Source of the DNA: UBA6168 sp041741095
GTDB lineage: Bacteria > Bacteroidota > Bacteroidia > Chitinophagales > Saprospiraceae
Length of the DNA stretch: 64,000 nt
Assembly (NCBI GenBank): GCA_041741095.1
Contig: JBGSKQ010000103.1
Span: 1-64,000, forward strand
Direction: 5' to 3'
Shown here: piece by piece, positions 26,048-34,127 of the stretch
Layout of the letters: each line of letters opens with the position of its first letter
How positions within the stretch are numbered: position 1 is the first letter of the stretch
Made by a program: the position numbers and the translations under genes
The notes under the pieces: generated by a model
The model's input: only the letters and a program-made list of their open reading frames with translations
Databases searched by the model: none
Told to the model about the DNA's origin: nothing

Positions 26048-27262
26048 TCAAACCCGCTCCAAAATCGTTGCATACCCTTGTCCCACCCCGATGCACATGG
26101 TGACCAGCGCAAAACGCTTTTGTTGTTTGTGTAATTCCAGGGCTGCTGTATGCAAAATCCTGGTGCCCGACATACCAAGCGGATGGCCAATGGCAATGGC
26201 ACCGCCATTCGGATTCAGCCGTGGATCATCGTCGGCGATGCCCCAGGTTCGGGTGCATGCGAGCGCTTGTGCAGCGAAGGCTTCGTTCAGTTCGATGATA
26301 TCTATGTCGGCCAGTTTCAGTCCGGCCCTTTGCAGGGCTTTTTCGCTGGCTGGTACTGGCCCAATGCCCATTATTCTTGGCTCCACGCCTGCCACTCCCG
26401 TCGCTACGATTCGGGCAAGGGGTTTTAAATTGTATTGATTGATGGCATGTTCAGAAGCAATCAGCATCGCAGCTGCCCCGTCGTTCAGGCCGGAGGAATT
26501 GCCGGCAGTAACCGAGCCGCCATCTTCGGCCTTTTTAAAAGCGGGCCGCAGCTTTGCCAACACCTCCCAAGTCGAGCTGGGCTTGATGAATTCGTCATTT
26601 TCAAAAAAAACAGGATCGCCTTTGCGCTGTGGAATGGGTACTGGCGTTATTTCTTCCGCCAAACGCCCACTGGCCTGAGCCTTTGAGGCTTTCATTTGCG
26701 ACCAATAGGCAAATTTATCCTGATCCTCCCTGCTTATTTTATGCAAGGCAGCCAAGTTTTCGGCTGTATTGCCCATGCCGTCAGTGCCGTAGAGCGCCTG
26801 CATCCTGGGGTTGATAAAGCGCCATCCGAAACTGCTGTCGTGCATTTCTGCATCCCGCCCGAATGGTTGCGATACTTTTGAAATCACCCAAGGGCCACGT
26901 GTCATTTGTTCAACACCGCCGGCTATGAGCAAATCCCCGTTGCCAGTCTGTATGACACGGCTGGCATGTATGACCGCAGCCATGCCCGACGAGCAAAGGC
27001 GGTTCACCGTTTCGCCCGGTACGCTCCAAGGCAGCCCGGCCAACAAAAGGGCCATGCGTGCCACGTTGCGGTTGTCTTCGCCCGCTTGGTTGGCGCATCC
27101 CAAATAGACATCCTCGTAGGCATCTTTGGGAATATTGGGGTATTTTTCTACCAATGCTTTAATAACGTGTGCGGCCAGATCGTCGGCACGCACCGTGGAA
27201 AGCGTTCCTTGAAAATTGCCGATGGGGGTTCGTGTGGCGTCTATGATAAAAGCGTCCTTCAT
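26048..27262 (-). CDS. Acetyl-CoA acyltransferase, 3-oxoadipyl-CoA thiolase-like (PaaJ/PcaF type)
   Basis: A 404-residue thiolase. The acyl-enzyme Cys90 lies in VNRLCSSGMAAV, and the catalytic His and second Cys are in AIGHPLGMSG and CIGVGQG. The N-terminal TRTPIGNFQGTLSTVRADDLA pattern is typical of 3-oxoadipyl-CoA thiolases (PcaF/PaaJ) rather than of PhaA-type enzymes. Together with the following PaaI-type thioesterase and PaaH-type dehydrogenase it suggests the beta-oxidation-like end of phenylacetyl-CoA degradation, yielding acetyl-CoA and succinyl-CoA. General fatty-acid use cannot be excluded. Confidence 0.92.
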   Translation of the reverse strand: MKDAFIIDATRTPIGNFQGTLSTVRADDLAAHVIKALVEKYPNIPKDAYEDVYLGCANQAGEDNRNVARMALLLAGLPWSVPGETVNRLCSSGMAAVIHASRVIQTGNGDLLIAGGVEQMTRGPWVISKVSQPFGRDAEMHDSSFGWRFINPRMQALYGTDGMGNTAENLAALHKISREDQDKFAYWSQMKASKAQASGRLAEEITPVPIPQRKGDPVFFENDEFIKPSSTWEVLAKLRPAFKKAEDGGSVTAGNSSGLNDGAAAMLIASEHAINQYNLKPLARIVATGVAGVEPRIMGIGPVPASEKALQRAGLKLADIDIIELNEAFAAQALACTRTWGIADDDPRLNPNGGAIAIGHPLGMSGTRILHTAALELHKQQKRFALVTMCIGVGQGYATILERV

Positions 27263-27292
27263 TTTATTTTTTGATTTGTTTCAAATTTAAAA

Positions 27293-27715
27293 TCAAAGCT
27301 CCCAATCCCTGCTCGTCCGGTAAACAATCCCTTTGAACAAGGCCACTACCTTCTCCTCTTGGTTCTTCACCATCACCCGATAGTTTCCGATTTTGTGCGA
27401 AAGGTTTTCCTCTTCGGCAATGGCGGTCAGCACATCGCCCTCTTTCACTTTTTCGGTATGGGAAATAGAAGTTTCGATGGAAACAGCCTGGCGACCATGA
27501 GAGTTGGAGGCAAAGGCGAGGGCGCTGTCGGCTAAGGAAAAAGTAATGCCGCCGTGGGCAATGCCGAATCCGTTGAGCATTTCTTTGCGGACGGTCATTT
27601 TGAGAACAGAACACCCCGCATCATCTTCCACCCGTTCGATGCCAAGCCAAAGGCTGAACGGGTCGTTGAAGTACATTTTGTCCACCACTTTAGTGGCGAG
27701 TTCTTTTTTGGTCAT
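27293..27715 (-). CDS. paaI: PaaI-type hotdog thioesterase
   Basis: A 140-residue hotdog-fold thioesterase. The motif LNGFGIAHGGITFSLADSA, with the HGG turn and catalytic Asp, is the PaaI signature. PaaI removes CoA from dead-end ring intermediates in phenylacetate catabolism. Two starts are possible: the ATG at 27727 (MTFKMTKK) and the ATG at 27715 (MTKKELATK). I prefer the second because the first lies within an AATGACC microrepeat copy and adds nothing family-like. It lies 30 bp upstream of the thiolase gene and 65 bp downstream of paaH. Confidence 0.9.
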   Translation of the reverse strand: MTKKELATKVVDKMYFNDPFSLWLGIERVEDDAGCSVLKMTVRKEMLNGFGIAHGGITFSLADSALAFASNSHGRQAVSIETSISHTEKVKEGDVLTAIAEEENLSHKIGNYRVMVKNQEEKVVALFKGIVYRTSRDWEL

Positions 27716-27765
27716 TTTAAATGTCATTAGGTCAATTGGTCATTTGTCATTGGGTCATTTTAGTT
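27711..27765. repeat. AATGAC(C) microrepeat at the paaI start
   Basis: Five copies related to AATGACC (minus strand) cover the gap and the first codons of paaI: AATGACCC, AAATGACC, AATTGACC, AATGAC and AATGACC. The same word is found at 3234-3266. Confidence 0.65.
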
Positions 27766-27792
27766 AGCACGTCGAAGCAAGAAGGCTTGTTT

Positions 27793-28950
27793 TCAATAAA
27801 AGGTTTTTCCTTCCCTGGCCATTTTGCGCAGCAAAGGGCTACAGCGGTAGCGGTCTTCCAGGTACTCGGCATGAAGGCGATCCATTGTGTCCACGCAATG
27901 CTGGATGCCCTTTTCATCGGCCCAGCGCAAGAGGCCCTTTGGGTAATTGACTCCGGTGGTCATGGCGGTGTCAATGTCGTCACGGGAGGCAATGTTGAGA
28001 TAAAGCGCATCGGCAGCCTCGTTGATAAGCATGACGACGATGCGCCAAACGATATTATTTCCCAATTCCTGATCTTTGGTTGGAAAGGGCTGTTCGGCAT
28101 TTTCAGCATAATCATAATAGCCCCGGCCCGATTTCCTGCCCAGCCAACCAGCTTCCGACAATCTTTTTTGGGCAAAAGCAGGCTTATAGCGGGGATCGTA
28201 GTAAAAAGATCTGAACACTGTTTCCGTCACGGTGTAGTTGACGTCGTTTCCAATAAAATCCATCAGCGTAAATGGCCCCATGCGGAAGCCGCCCAATTCT
28301 GTCATCGCCCAATCAATGGTAGCAATATCTGCCAAGCCTTCTTCCAAAATCCGTAGCGCTTCACCATAAAATGGCCTTGCTACCCGGTTCACGATGAAAC
28401 CAGGAGTGTCCTTGGCCAAAACGGCCAGTTTTCCCCAACTTTCAATCAGTTTTCTGGACTGATTTGTTATTTCAACTTGGGTTTGGATAGCGGGGATTAT
28501 CTCCACCAATTTCATCAGTGGGGCGGGGTTGAAAAAATGAACACCGATGACCCGGCCAGGATTTTGGCAGGCGGCGGCAATGGCCGTTACTGAAAGGGAA
28601 GAAGTATTGGTGGCGAGGATACAGCTATTATTTACGATGCTTTCGAGTTCGGAAAAAACCGATTTTTTGATGTTCAAATCCTCGACAATGGCCTCGACGA
28701 CGAGGCCGCATTCGGCGAAGGCCGACAAATTATCCACAAAATAAACCCTTCCGAAAATGGCCTTGGCCGAGCGGTCGTCTATTTTGCCTTTGGCTGCGAG
28801 CTTGTTGAGGGTATTCAGCAGGCTGGTTTTTGCTTTTTCCAAAGCGGCGGGGTTGCTGTCATAAATCAGAGTTTCATGCCCTGCTGTGGCGGCGACCTGT
28901 GCAATGCCGCTGCCCATAGAGCCGCTGCCGATGATGCCGATTTTAAACAT
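27793..28950 (-). CDS. paaH: 3-hydroxyacyl-CoA dehydrogenase, PaaH/PaaC type
   Basis: A 385-residue NAD-dependent dehydrogenase. The Rossmann nucleotide-binding motif GSGSMGSGIAQ is at the N-terminus. The catalytic HxxE pair starts in VIGVHFFNPAPLMKLVEII. The first C-terminal helical domain follows (PGFIVNRVARPFYGEALRILE, then GPFTLMDFIGNDVNY), with a shorter second one (VVMLINEAADAL). In phenylacetate breakdown PaaH oxidises 3-hydroxyadipyl-CoA. It is the first gene of a three-gene minus-strand group with paaI and the thiolase. E. coli PaaH is longer (about 475 residues); this compact form appears normal in its C-terminal ending. Confidence 0.92.
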   Translation of the reverse strand: MFKIGIIGSGSMGSGIAQVAATAGHETLIYDSNPAALEKAKTSLLNTLNKLAAKGKIDDRSAKAIFGRVYFVDNLSAFAECGLVVEAIVEDLNIKKSVFSELESIVNNSCILATNTSSLSVTAIAAACQNPGRVIGVHFFNPAPLMKLVEIIPAIQTQVEITNQSRKLIESWGKLAVLAKDTPGFIVNRVARPFYGEALRILEEGLADIATIDWAMTELGGFRMGPFTLMDFIGNDVNYTVTETVFRSFYYDPRYKPAFAQKRLSEAGWLGRKSGRGYYDYAENAEQPFPTKDQELGNNIVWRIVVMLINEAADALYLNIASRDDIDTAMTTGVNYPKGLLRWADEKGIQHCVDTMDRLHAEYLEDRYRCSPLLRKMAREGKTFY

Positions 28951-28988
28951 AAAATGATTGATTGGTTAGGAGCGTCAAAAGTAAATAG

Positions 28989-29021
28989 AAAAGCCCACCT
29001 TCGACAGAAGGCAGGCTTTTT
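28989..29021 (-). terminator. Terminator after the DUF3078 gene
   Basis: An interrupted stem AAGCC-CCTTC / GAAGG-GGCTT with a 4-base loop is followed on the minus strand by TTTTC. It lies 74 bp beyond the DUF3078 stop and 39 bp before the paaH start. Confidence 0.7.
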
Positions 29022-29093
29022 CAAAATAGTGTTTCAGGTAGTATTTACTCAAGGGGATTTTAACAAAAGTGCTTATCGGAAAATGTCCAGCTA

Positions 29094-30086
29094 CTATTTT
29101 TTCGTGGCAAATGCATACGACAAGCCAATCAGAAAATAGGTCTGGATTTTATTGTCATCAAAATCTTCCAGGTTGCCTGTATAAGGATCGGCAGCGCTAG
29201 CGGCAAAGTTGAAAGCCTCTTGTTTGTTGCCACGAAGGCCAATGTCCACACCAATGCCGATGCCTTTGACGGCAGTGCTAAAGCTGTTGACCCAGGTCCA
29301 GTTGGAAAAGTCAATGTTTTTGTAGCTCAAAAATGCCGACAAGTTGGATTTCCAGGAAATGCCTTTCGCAATGGCCCTTGTATAATCTGCCACCACTTTA
29401 CAGCCCAACGAAGATTCATAATCGAATTCAGAATCAGCAAATACGAAGTTGTAGTTCAATGGGTGAAATACAACTACCAAGTCGGTAATCGGCGTCCAGG
29501 TTGCCCCAACTCCGATGTCCAGGTAGCCAGGATTGTTGAATTTGCTATCCAAAATTGACGTCCTGTACTCGCCAAGTGTTGAAAGGGCCAGTTTTTCGTT
29601 CAATTTGTAACCAAACAGAGAAACAACGTTGAAGGCGTCGGCAGTGACCGAAAACGTATCGCTCTTTACATCGTCGTCTTTATTGTCAAACCTCAGCCAG
29701 CCCAAGGTTAAATTGGCCCCATTGCGCCAGAAATATTTTTTCTGCTGAAGGTTGGCGAAGGCATTGGACGTAAGCCCGATTGTAAAAGCAGTTGTGTTTG
29801 CACTTGATTTGGAAAACCAATCATTAAACTGGGCAAAATTCAACCCTACGTTTCCCAATGCGCCCACATCCCAGCGGGGATAGGGGGTGAGCTTGTCGGT
29901 CAGGCCGGCGATGTCTGCCTTGAGGGCTTCCACTTGCCCGCTCAGGTCTTTCAATTGTGGCTCAAGCGTTGAAAGCTCCTGTTCTTTTTGGGCTTTTTGA
30001 ACTTGCATTTCTTCTACTGTCTGTGCATACAATGGAAGGCAAAATAGAAGGGAGAGGAGAAAAAAGAGGGTAATGTTTTTGTTCAT
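29094..30086 (-). CDS. DUF3078 outer-membrane beta-barrel protein
   Basis: A 330-residue protein with a signal peptide (MNKNITLFFLLSLLFCLPLYAQ), a coiled-coil stretch (about 24-66, VQKAQKEQELSTLEPQ) and then an antiparallel beta-barrel of about 260 residues rich in alternating hydrophobic and aromatic strands. It ends in LSYAFATKK, a terminal aromatic strand. The WDVGALGNVGLNFAQFNDW opening is the DUF3078 signature of Bacteroidota. The role is unknown; a trimerising coiled coil in the periplasm before a barrel suggests an outer-membrane protein. A terminator follows. Confidence 0.85.
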   Translation of the reverse strand: MNKNITLFFLLSLLFCLPLYAQTVEEMQVQKAQKEQELSTLEPQLKDLSGQVEALKADIAGLTDKLTPYPRWDVGALGNVGLNFAQFNDWFSKSSANTTAFTIGLTSNAFANLQQKKYFWRNGANLTLGWLRFDNKDDDVKSDTFSVTADAFNVVSLFGYKLNEKLALSTLGEYRTSILDSKFNNPGYLDIGVGATWTPITDLVVVFHPLNYNFVFADSEFDYESSLGCKVVADYTRAIAKGISWKSNLSAFLSYKNIDFSNWTWVNSFSTAVKGIGIGVDIGLRGNKQEAFNFAASAADPYTGNLEDFDDNKIQTYFLIGLSYAFATKK

Positions 30087-30216
30087 TTTGTAATTTTTTC
30101 GACGTTAAACAAAAGAAATATATGGCCATGAAAGGCAAAGCCGTAAGGCTCGATCTACCCTTCCGTGGACTTGTGGCCGTAAAGATAATACTGGGATTGA
30201 TTTCCAAAAATGCCGC

Positions 30217-31038
30217 TTACTTAAGCTGCCTTTCGTTGGAAAAAATTTCCACCTTCTCTGACGTCAATTTCTTTAAAGGTATCACAATTATTTTTCCGTC
30301 GCCTTGCAAGGTGAGCGAAGTGCTGTCTATGGCGATGACCCTGCCCGTGCTGCCGTCAATGGCGATGTAATCGCCAATTTTCACCTTGTTTTTGCTGTAA
30401 AATGAGGCCAGGAAATTGGCCATCGTGTCTTTGGAAGCAAAGCCGTAGCCAATGGCAAAAGCCAATAAGACTCCGCCCAGGATGACGGTCAGGTTGGAAG
30501 TAATGAGGGAAGTTTCGATGCTGGCCTGTGCCAGGGCGCTGATGGTGAGGGTGAGAAAAATCAGGTAAAAAACAAAATTGGCAATGACTTTTGCGGAGGG
30601 AATGCCAAGGGCATTGCAAGTGGCCAGCACGATATTTTTCACGAATTCAGCCAAATAAATGCCCAATACAAAAAGAACCAGGGCGGACAGCAAACGTGGC
30701 AGGTAGGCTATCAAATCGCTCACCATTTGCGATACGATAGGCATGCCCAGCACATCCGTGGCGGCCATGATAAAGATTAGCATCAACACGTAATAAACCA
30801 ATTTGGCCAGGAACACACTGAGCTTGATTTTCAGGTTGGACTTTTGGGCGAATTCTGTCTGGTTGATTTTTTCGCCCAGCTTATCAACATTGATGGTGGC
30901 AAAAACTTTTTCCAGGGCCTTTCCAACGATTTTTGAAATGATAAAACCAATGATAAGGATGACAAAAGCGCCAACGATATTGGGAAGGGCAGAAGCGAAT
31001 TTGGCAAGGACTTGTTTAACGATGTCTAAGATTTCCAT
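30217..31038 (-). CDS. Small MscS-family mechanosensitive channel-like protein
   Basis: A 273-residue membrane protein with about five helices. The last is the pore-lining type, Gly/Ala-rich (GGVLLAFAIGYGFASKDTMANFLAS), followed directly by a beta domain (KVKIGDYIAIDGSTGRVIAIDSTSLTL). This is the MscS core. The C-terminal alpha/beta vestibule domain of E. coli MscS is missing, so it belongs to the compact class whose gating is less well known. It sits between the DUF3078 gene and the ECF sigma cluster, all on the minus strand. Confidence 0.88.
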   Translation of the reverse strand: MEILDIVKQVLAKFASALPNIVGAFVILIIGFIISKIVGKALEKVFATINVDKLGEKINQTEFAQKSNLKIKLSVFLAKLVYYVLMLIFIMAATDVLGMPIVSQMVSDLIAYLPRLLSALVLFVLGIYLAEFVKNIVLATCNALGIPSAKVIANFVFYLIFLTLTISALAQASIETSLITSNLTVILGGVLLAFAIGYGFASKDTMANFLASFYSKNKVKIGDYIAIDGSTGRVIAIDSTSLTLQGDGKIIVIPLKKLTSEKVEIFSNERQLK

Positions 31039-31134
31039 GTGATGTTTTGGTTGAAAAAAACTAAATTTTCTAATAATCTTTTATAAACCAATATTTTATA
31101 CAAAAAAAATTACTTCTATTGATGCCCTAAGCGG

Positions 31135-31434
31135 TCAGGGCAATTGCTCTCCATCATTGCCGCTGCCACCGATGCCCGGAGCTGCTTCGTCGGCATCCAT
31201 GCTGGGGTCACCCGAAGGCAGTTCCTCTTTGGCGACTTGATCCAATTCCTGGATCGTGCCTCCCAAGGTGAGGATGAACATCTCAAAAACCTTTGGGATG
31301 TACAATTCCATGGCCTGCCCCAAAATGGAGAGTATTTGTAGGCTGCCAAAGACGTTTTGCTCTATCTCCGGCGGCACCGGGAACAGCATCTCGTCTTCTT
31401 CCAGCAGTTGTTTGAAACTATTGGCAGTGTTCAT
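31135..31434 (-). CDS. Small acidic protein paired with ECF sigma factor
   Basis: A 99-residue protein 11 bp downstream of the sigma factor gene. The first half is helical, with a hydrophobic stretch (VFGSLQILSILGQAMELYIPK and on to ILTLGG, about 29-60). The second half is acidic, Gly/Pro-rich and probably disordered. It does not look like a zinc-binding or membrane-spanning anti-sigma factor. Its tight coupling suggests a role with the sigma factor, such as a regulator or a co-expressed response protein; that is inference. I recognise no family. Confidence 0.65.
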   Translation of the reverse strand: MNTANSFKQLLEEDEMLFPVPPEIEQNVFGSLQILSILGQAMELYIPKVFEMFILTLGGTIQELDQVAKEELPSGDPSMDADEAAPGIGGSGNDGEQLP

Positions 31435-31445
31435 AATCCAATGCT

Positions 31446-32018
31446 TTAAATCTCCGGGTACATTTTTTTGTACACCAGTTGGGCCTTGTGCTTGGCCCGT
31501 TTGATTTTCATTTTAACTGCGCTCTCCGTTTTGTCCAAAATGGCGGCGATTTCCTTGATCTGCAAATCGTCCTGATATTTCATCAATAAAATAGCTTTGT
31601 CATCTATCGGAATTTGTTCAAGAACTTCCCTTAGTCGGTTGGCCTCCATCGTCAACAGGGCTTCATCGTGTACTTCCTCTTCAATGTCCGGCAGTTTTTC
31701 CATGTCGTCGTTGAAGAGGTTGCCCATTTTTTTCTTCCGCCTAAGTATGTCAATACAATAATTATAAGTGATGGAATAAACCCAAGTTGAAAACTTTGCA
31801 TGCTCGGCAAACTGTCCGAGGTTCATAAATATTTTCAGGAAAATGTCCTGCATGGCATCCCTTGCCAGATGTTCCTCTTTCAGTAGGGAAATACATTTGG
31901 CGTACACCTTGCCGGAATACCGTCGGTACAGCAACGAGAAATGCTGGGGGTCTTTTGACTCCAGGTATTTCCGTATTAGTATTATGTCCTGTTCTTTTGC
32001 TTGGCTGTCAGTGACCAT
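31446..32018 (-). CDS. ECF-type RNA polymerase sigma-70 factor
   Basis: A 190-residue sigma factor. Region 2 (about 28-95) carries LARDAMQDIFLKIFMNL and the -10-binding helix FSTWVYSITYNYCIDILRRKKK. Region 4 (about 130-185) carries the helix-turn-helix LQIKEIAAILDKTESAVKMKIKRAK. It resembles the sigma-70 factors of Bacteroidota that work without an adjacent FecR/SusC pair; none is present here. The next gene is a 99-residue partner. Confidence 0.95.
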   Translation of the reverse strand: MVTDSQAKEQDIILIRKYLESKDPQHFSLLYRRYSGKVYAKCISLLKEEHLARDAMQDIFLKIFMNLGQFAEHAKFSTWVYSITYNYCIDILRRKKKMGNLFNDDMEKLPDIEEEVHDEALLTMEANRLREVLEQIPIDDKAILLMKYQDDLQIKEIAAILDKTESAVKMKIKRAKHKAQLVYKKMYPEI

Positions 32019-32657
32019 TCAAAAAAAAGTAGTGTACCTAAAATACGGCGTCCCTTCTTGTAATGCCAGCAATTGGGCCGACATAAATCAAGTTGGTTGC
32101 AAGCCATTGATTAATAGCTTGTTACTGAAGGTAACAGGCACATTTTGTCCACGAAAATAGGAAAAATAAGATTTTGCGGAGGGGTTTATAGAGTTATGAC
32201 GACAAAACTATTGTTGAGGAACGCTTCTGGCGGAACTTTTTTTGATTTTTGCCAAATCATTCCTGATTTGCCTTCAAAATATTTGAAAAACAGGCAAAAA
32301 AAAAGAGGCAGCGCTTTTAGCACTACCTCAGCCCTAACCAAATAAAACCAAATTATTTCTCTTTATTGTGGCCTCCAAATAAAAATTTGAAGGAGGTATA
32401 TCGCTTGGTGTAAAAACTACCTTTAGTTTGACATGACAAAGGTAAAAATGTTTTTTAAATGATTCCCAAGAAAATTTTCATTTTTTTGCCACCCAACCTT
32501 TAAATTTTTTGCAGGACTTGTAAAATCTGAAATGTTTATTAGGCAGTATTTGTAAATTTTTAGAACAAAATTTTTTAAATGGTATCAATTGAAAAATTTG
32601 TTTTTAAAAGCACGTATTTTTTACTGCTTCAATAGAAGACTATTTTTTTTGAAAATC
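32019..32657. other. Long A+T-rich gap with no gene
   Basis: A 639-bp region between divergently transcribed genes. Open frames in it are short and unconvincing. It contains an unexplained minus-strand terminator-like hairpin at 32296-32329. The right half is very A+T-rich and probably holds the promoter of the M28 peptidase gene. Confidence 0.6.
32296..32329 (-). terminator. Orphan intrinsic terminator in a gene-free region
   Basis: On the minus strand GAGGTAGTGCT pairs with AGCGCTGCCTC (two G-T wobbles, 3-base loop) and is followed by nine T. No gene is found upstream of it on that strand before 32588, so it may end a small RNA or antisense transcript. Confidence 0.6.
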
Positions 32658-34124
32658 ATGCAAGCAATGAAGGATATTTTTCAAATACAGAAAAAAAACT
32701 TTTTTAAGAAAGCACTGCTCGTTGTTGTTTTTCTTAGTGTACTATCAACTTTTAGTGCTTTTTGCCAATTGGAAAGGGTTGATGAAGACGCTTTTTTCAT
32801 CAAAAAAATCCACGATGTGTCGCTAACGGAAGGCCGCTGCTATGATTGGCTGCGCCATTTGACCAAAGAAATCGGGCCACGCCTGGCAGGTTCTCCACAA
32901 GCAGCCGCGGCCGTTGAGTTTACCCGCCAAATGCTTGATACATTAGGGCTGGATACGGTTTGGCTACAGCCTTGCATGGTGCCACATTGGACAAGGGGTG
33001 CTTTGGAAACCGTGCGCATTTCCCAGTCTGCAATGGGCACGGTTGAATTAAAAGCACTTGCACTGGGCAATTCCGTCGGCACGGGGAAAGAGGGCATTTC
33101 AGCCAAAGTGGTGGAGGTAAAAAATTTCGAGGAGCTGGAAAAAATGGGAAGCTCAAAGTTAAAAGACAAGATTGTGTTTTTCAATCGCCCATTCGATCCT
33201 ACTAAAATCAACACTTTTGAAGCCTATGGTGGCGCTGTTGACCAGCGGGCTTATGGCGCTTCGGAGGCTGCCAAATACGGAGCCATTGGCGTACTCGTCC
33301 GTTCGATGGCCTCCGGCTTGGACGACGTGCCGCATACGGGAGGCCTTGCGTATAAGGAAGGCATTGAAAAAATACCCGCCGTGGCCATCAGCACCAACGA
33401 TGCCGAACTGATGGGCAGCCTGCTCCGGCAAGGTGAGGTTCGGGTATTCATGCGCACTTTTTGCCAACAGTTTGATGATAAACTTTCTTACAGCGTGATA
33501 GGCGAAATAAAGGGTTCGGAAAAGCCTGACGAAATTATCGTGGTGGGCGGCCATCTCGACTCTTGGGATGTAGGCGAAGGTGCCCACGACGACGGTGCAG
33601 GTTGTGTACAGTCAATGGACGTCTTGCAGGTGTTCAAAAGGATGGGCTACCAACCCAAGCGCACTATCCGCTGCGTTCTGTTTATGAACGAAGAAAATGG
33701 CCTCATGGGCGGGAAAACTTATGGCGAAGAGGCCAAGCGCAAGGGCGAATTTCACTTGGCGGCCATTGAGAGCGATCGGGGCGGTTTCACGCCGAGGGGA
33801 TTTACAGTAGATGCCGAGGATGCTGTTTTTGCTGCCAAATTCCCAGCCATGCAGCCCTGGCACAGCCTGTTGGAACCTTATGGCCTGCGCATCAAAAAAG
33901 GCGGGGGCGGGGCCGATATTTCACCTTTGAAAAGCCAGCAAACCCTGCTCATCGGTTATGAGCCCGATTCGCAGCGCTACTTCGACTACCACCATACGGC
34001 TGCCGATGTATTTGAAACGGTGAACAAACGGGAACTGGAACTTGGCACGGCGGCTATGGCGAGCCTAGTCTATTTGATGGATAAATATGGGTTTGATACA
34101 AATGGGAAAAACCAGCGGCGATGA
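32658..34124 (+). CDS. Exported M28-family metallopeptidase with PA-like domain
   Basis: A 488-residue zinc aminopeptidase or carboxypeptidase. The signal peptide ends near SVLSTFSAFCQ. A PA-like insert (about 130-240) precedes the catalytic M28 domain. The zinc ligands and catalytic residues are all present: the His in GGHLDSWDVGEG, the bridging Asp in AHDDGAG, the general base Glu in NEENGLMGG, Asp in ESDRGG, and the last His in DYHHTAADVFE. A TTG at 32589 opens the frame earlier; the ATG at 32658 gives a better signal peptide. It converges with the next gene, 3 bp apart. Confidence 0.9.
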   Translation: MQAMKDIFQIQKKNFFKKALLVVVFLSVLSTFSAFCQLERVDEDAFFIKKIHDVSLTEGRCYDWLRHLTKEIGPRLAGSPQAAAAVEFTRQMLDTLGLDTVWLQPCMVPHWTRGALETVRISQSAMGTVELKALALGNSVGTGKEGISAKVVEVKNFEELEKMGSSKLKDKIVFFNRPFDPTKINTFEAYGGAVDQRAYGASEAAKYGAIGVLVRSMASGLDDVPHTGGLAYKEGIEKIPAVAISTNDAELMGSLLRQGEVRVFMRTFCQQFDDKLSYSVIGEIKGSEKPDEIIVVGGHLDSWDVGEGAHDDGAGCVQSMDVLQVFKRMGYQPKRTIRCVLFMNEENGLMGGKTYGEEAKRKGEFHLAAIESDRGGFTPRGFTVDAEDAVFAAKFPAMQPWHSLLEPYGLRIKKGGGGADISPLKSQQTLLIGYEPDSQRYFDYHHTAADVFETVNKRELELGTAAMASLVYLMDKYGFDTNGKNQRR

Positions 34125-34127
34125 CGC

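Noticed and set aside
25425..26438. 337-codon plus-strand frame across the Bax-inhibitor and thiolase genes
   Set aside because: Overlaps two clear genes on the opposite strand and has a low-complexity charged translation.
28731..28739. Perfect DnaA box within paaH
   Set aside because: A single box inside coding sequence without neighbours; expected occasionally by chance.
32145..32345. 66-codon plus-strand frame, with a GGAGGG sequence before an internal ATG
   Set aside because: No family likeness, overlaps a terminator hairpin, and has an odd composition; support too weak.
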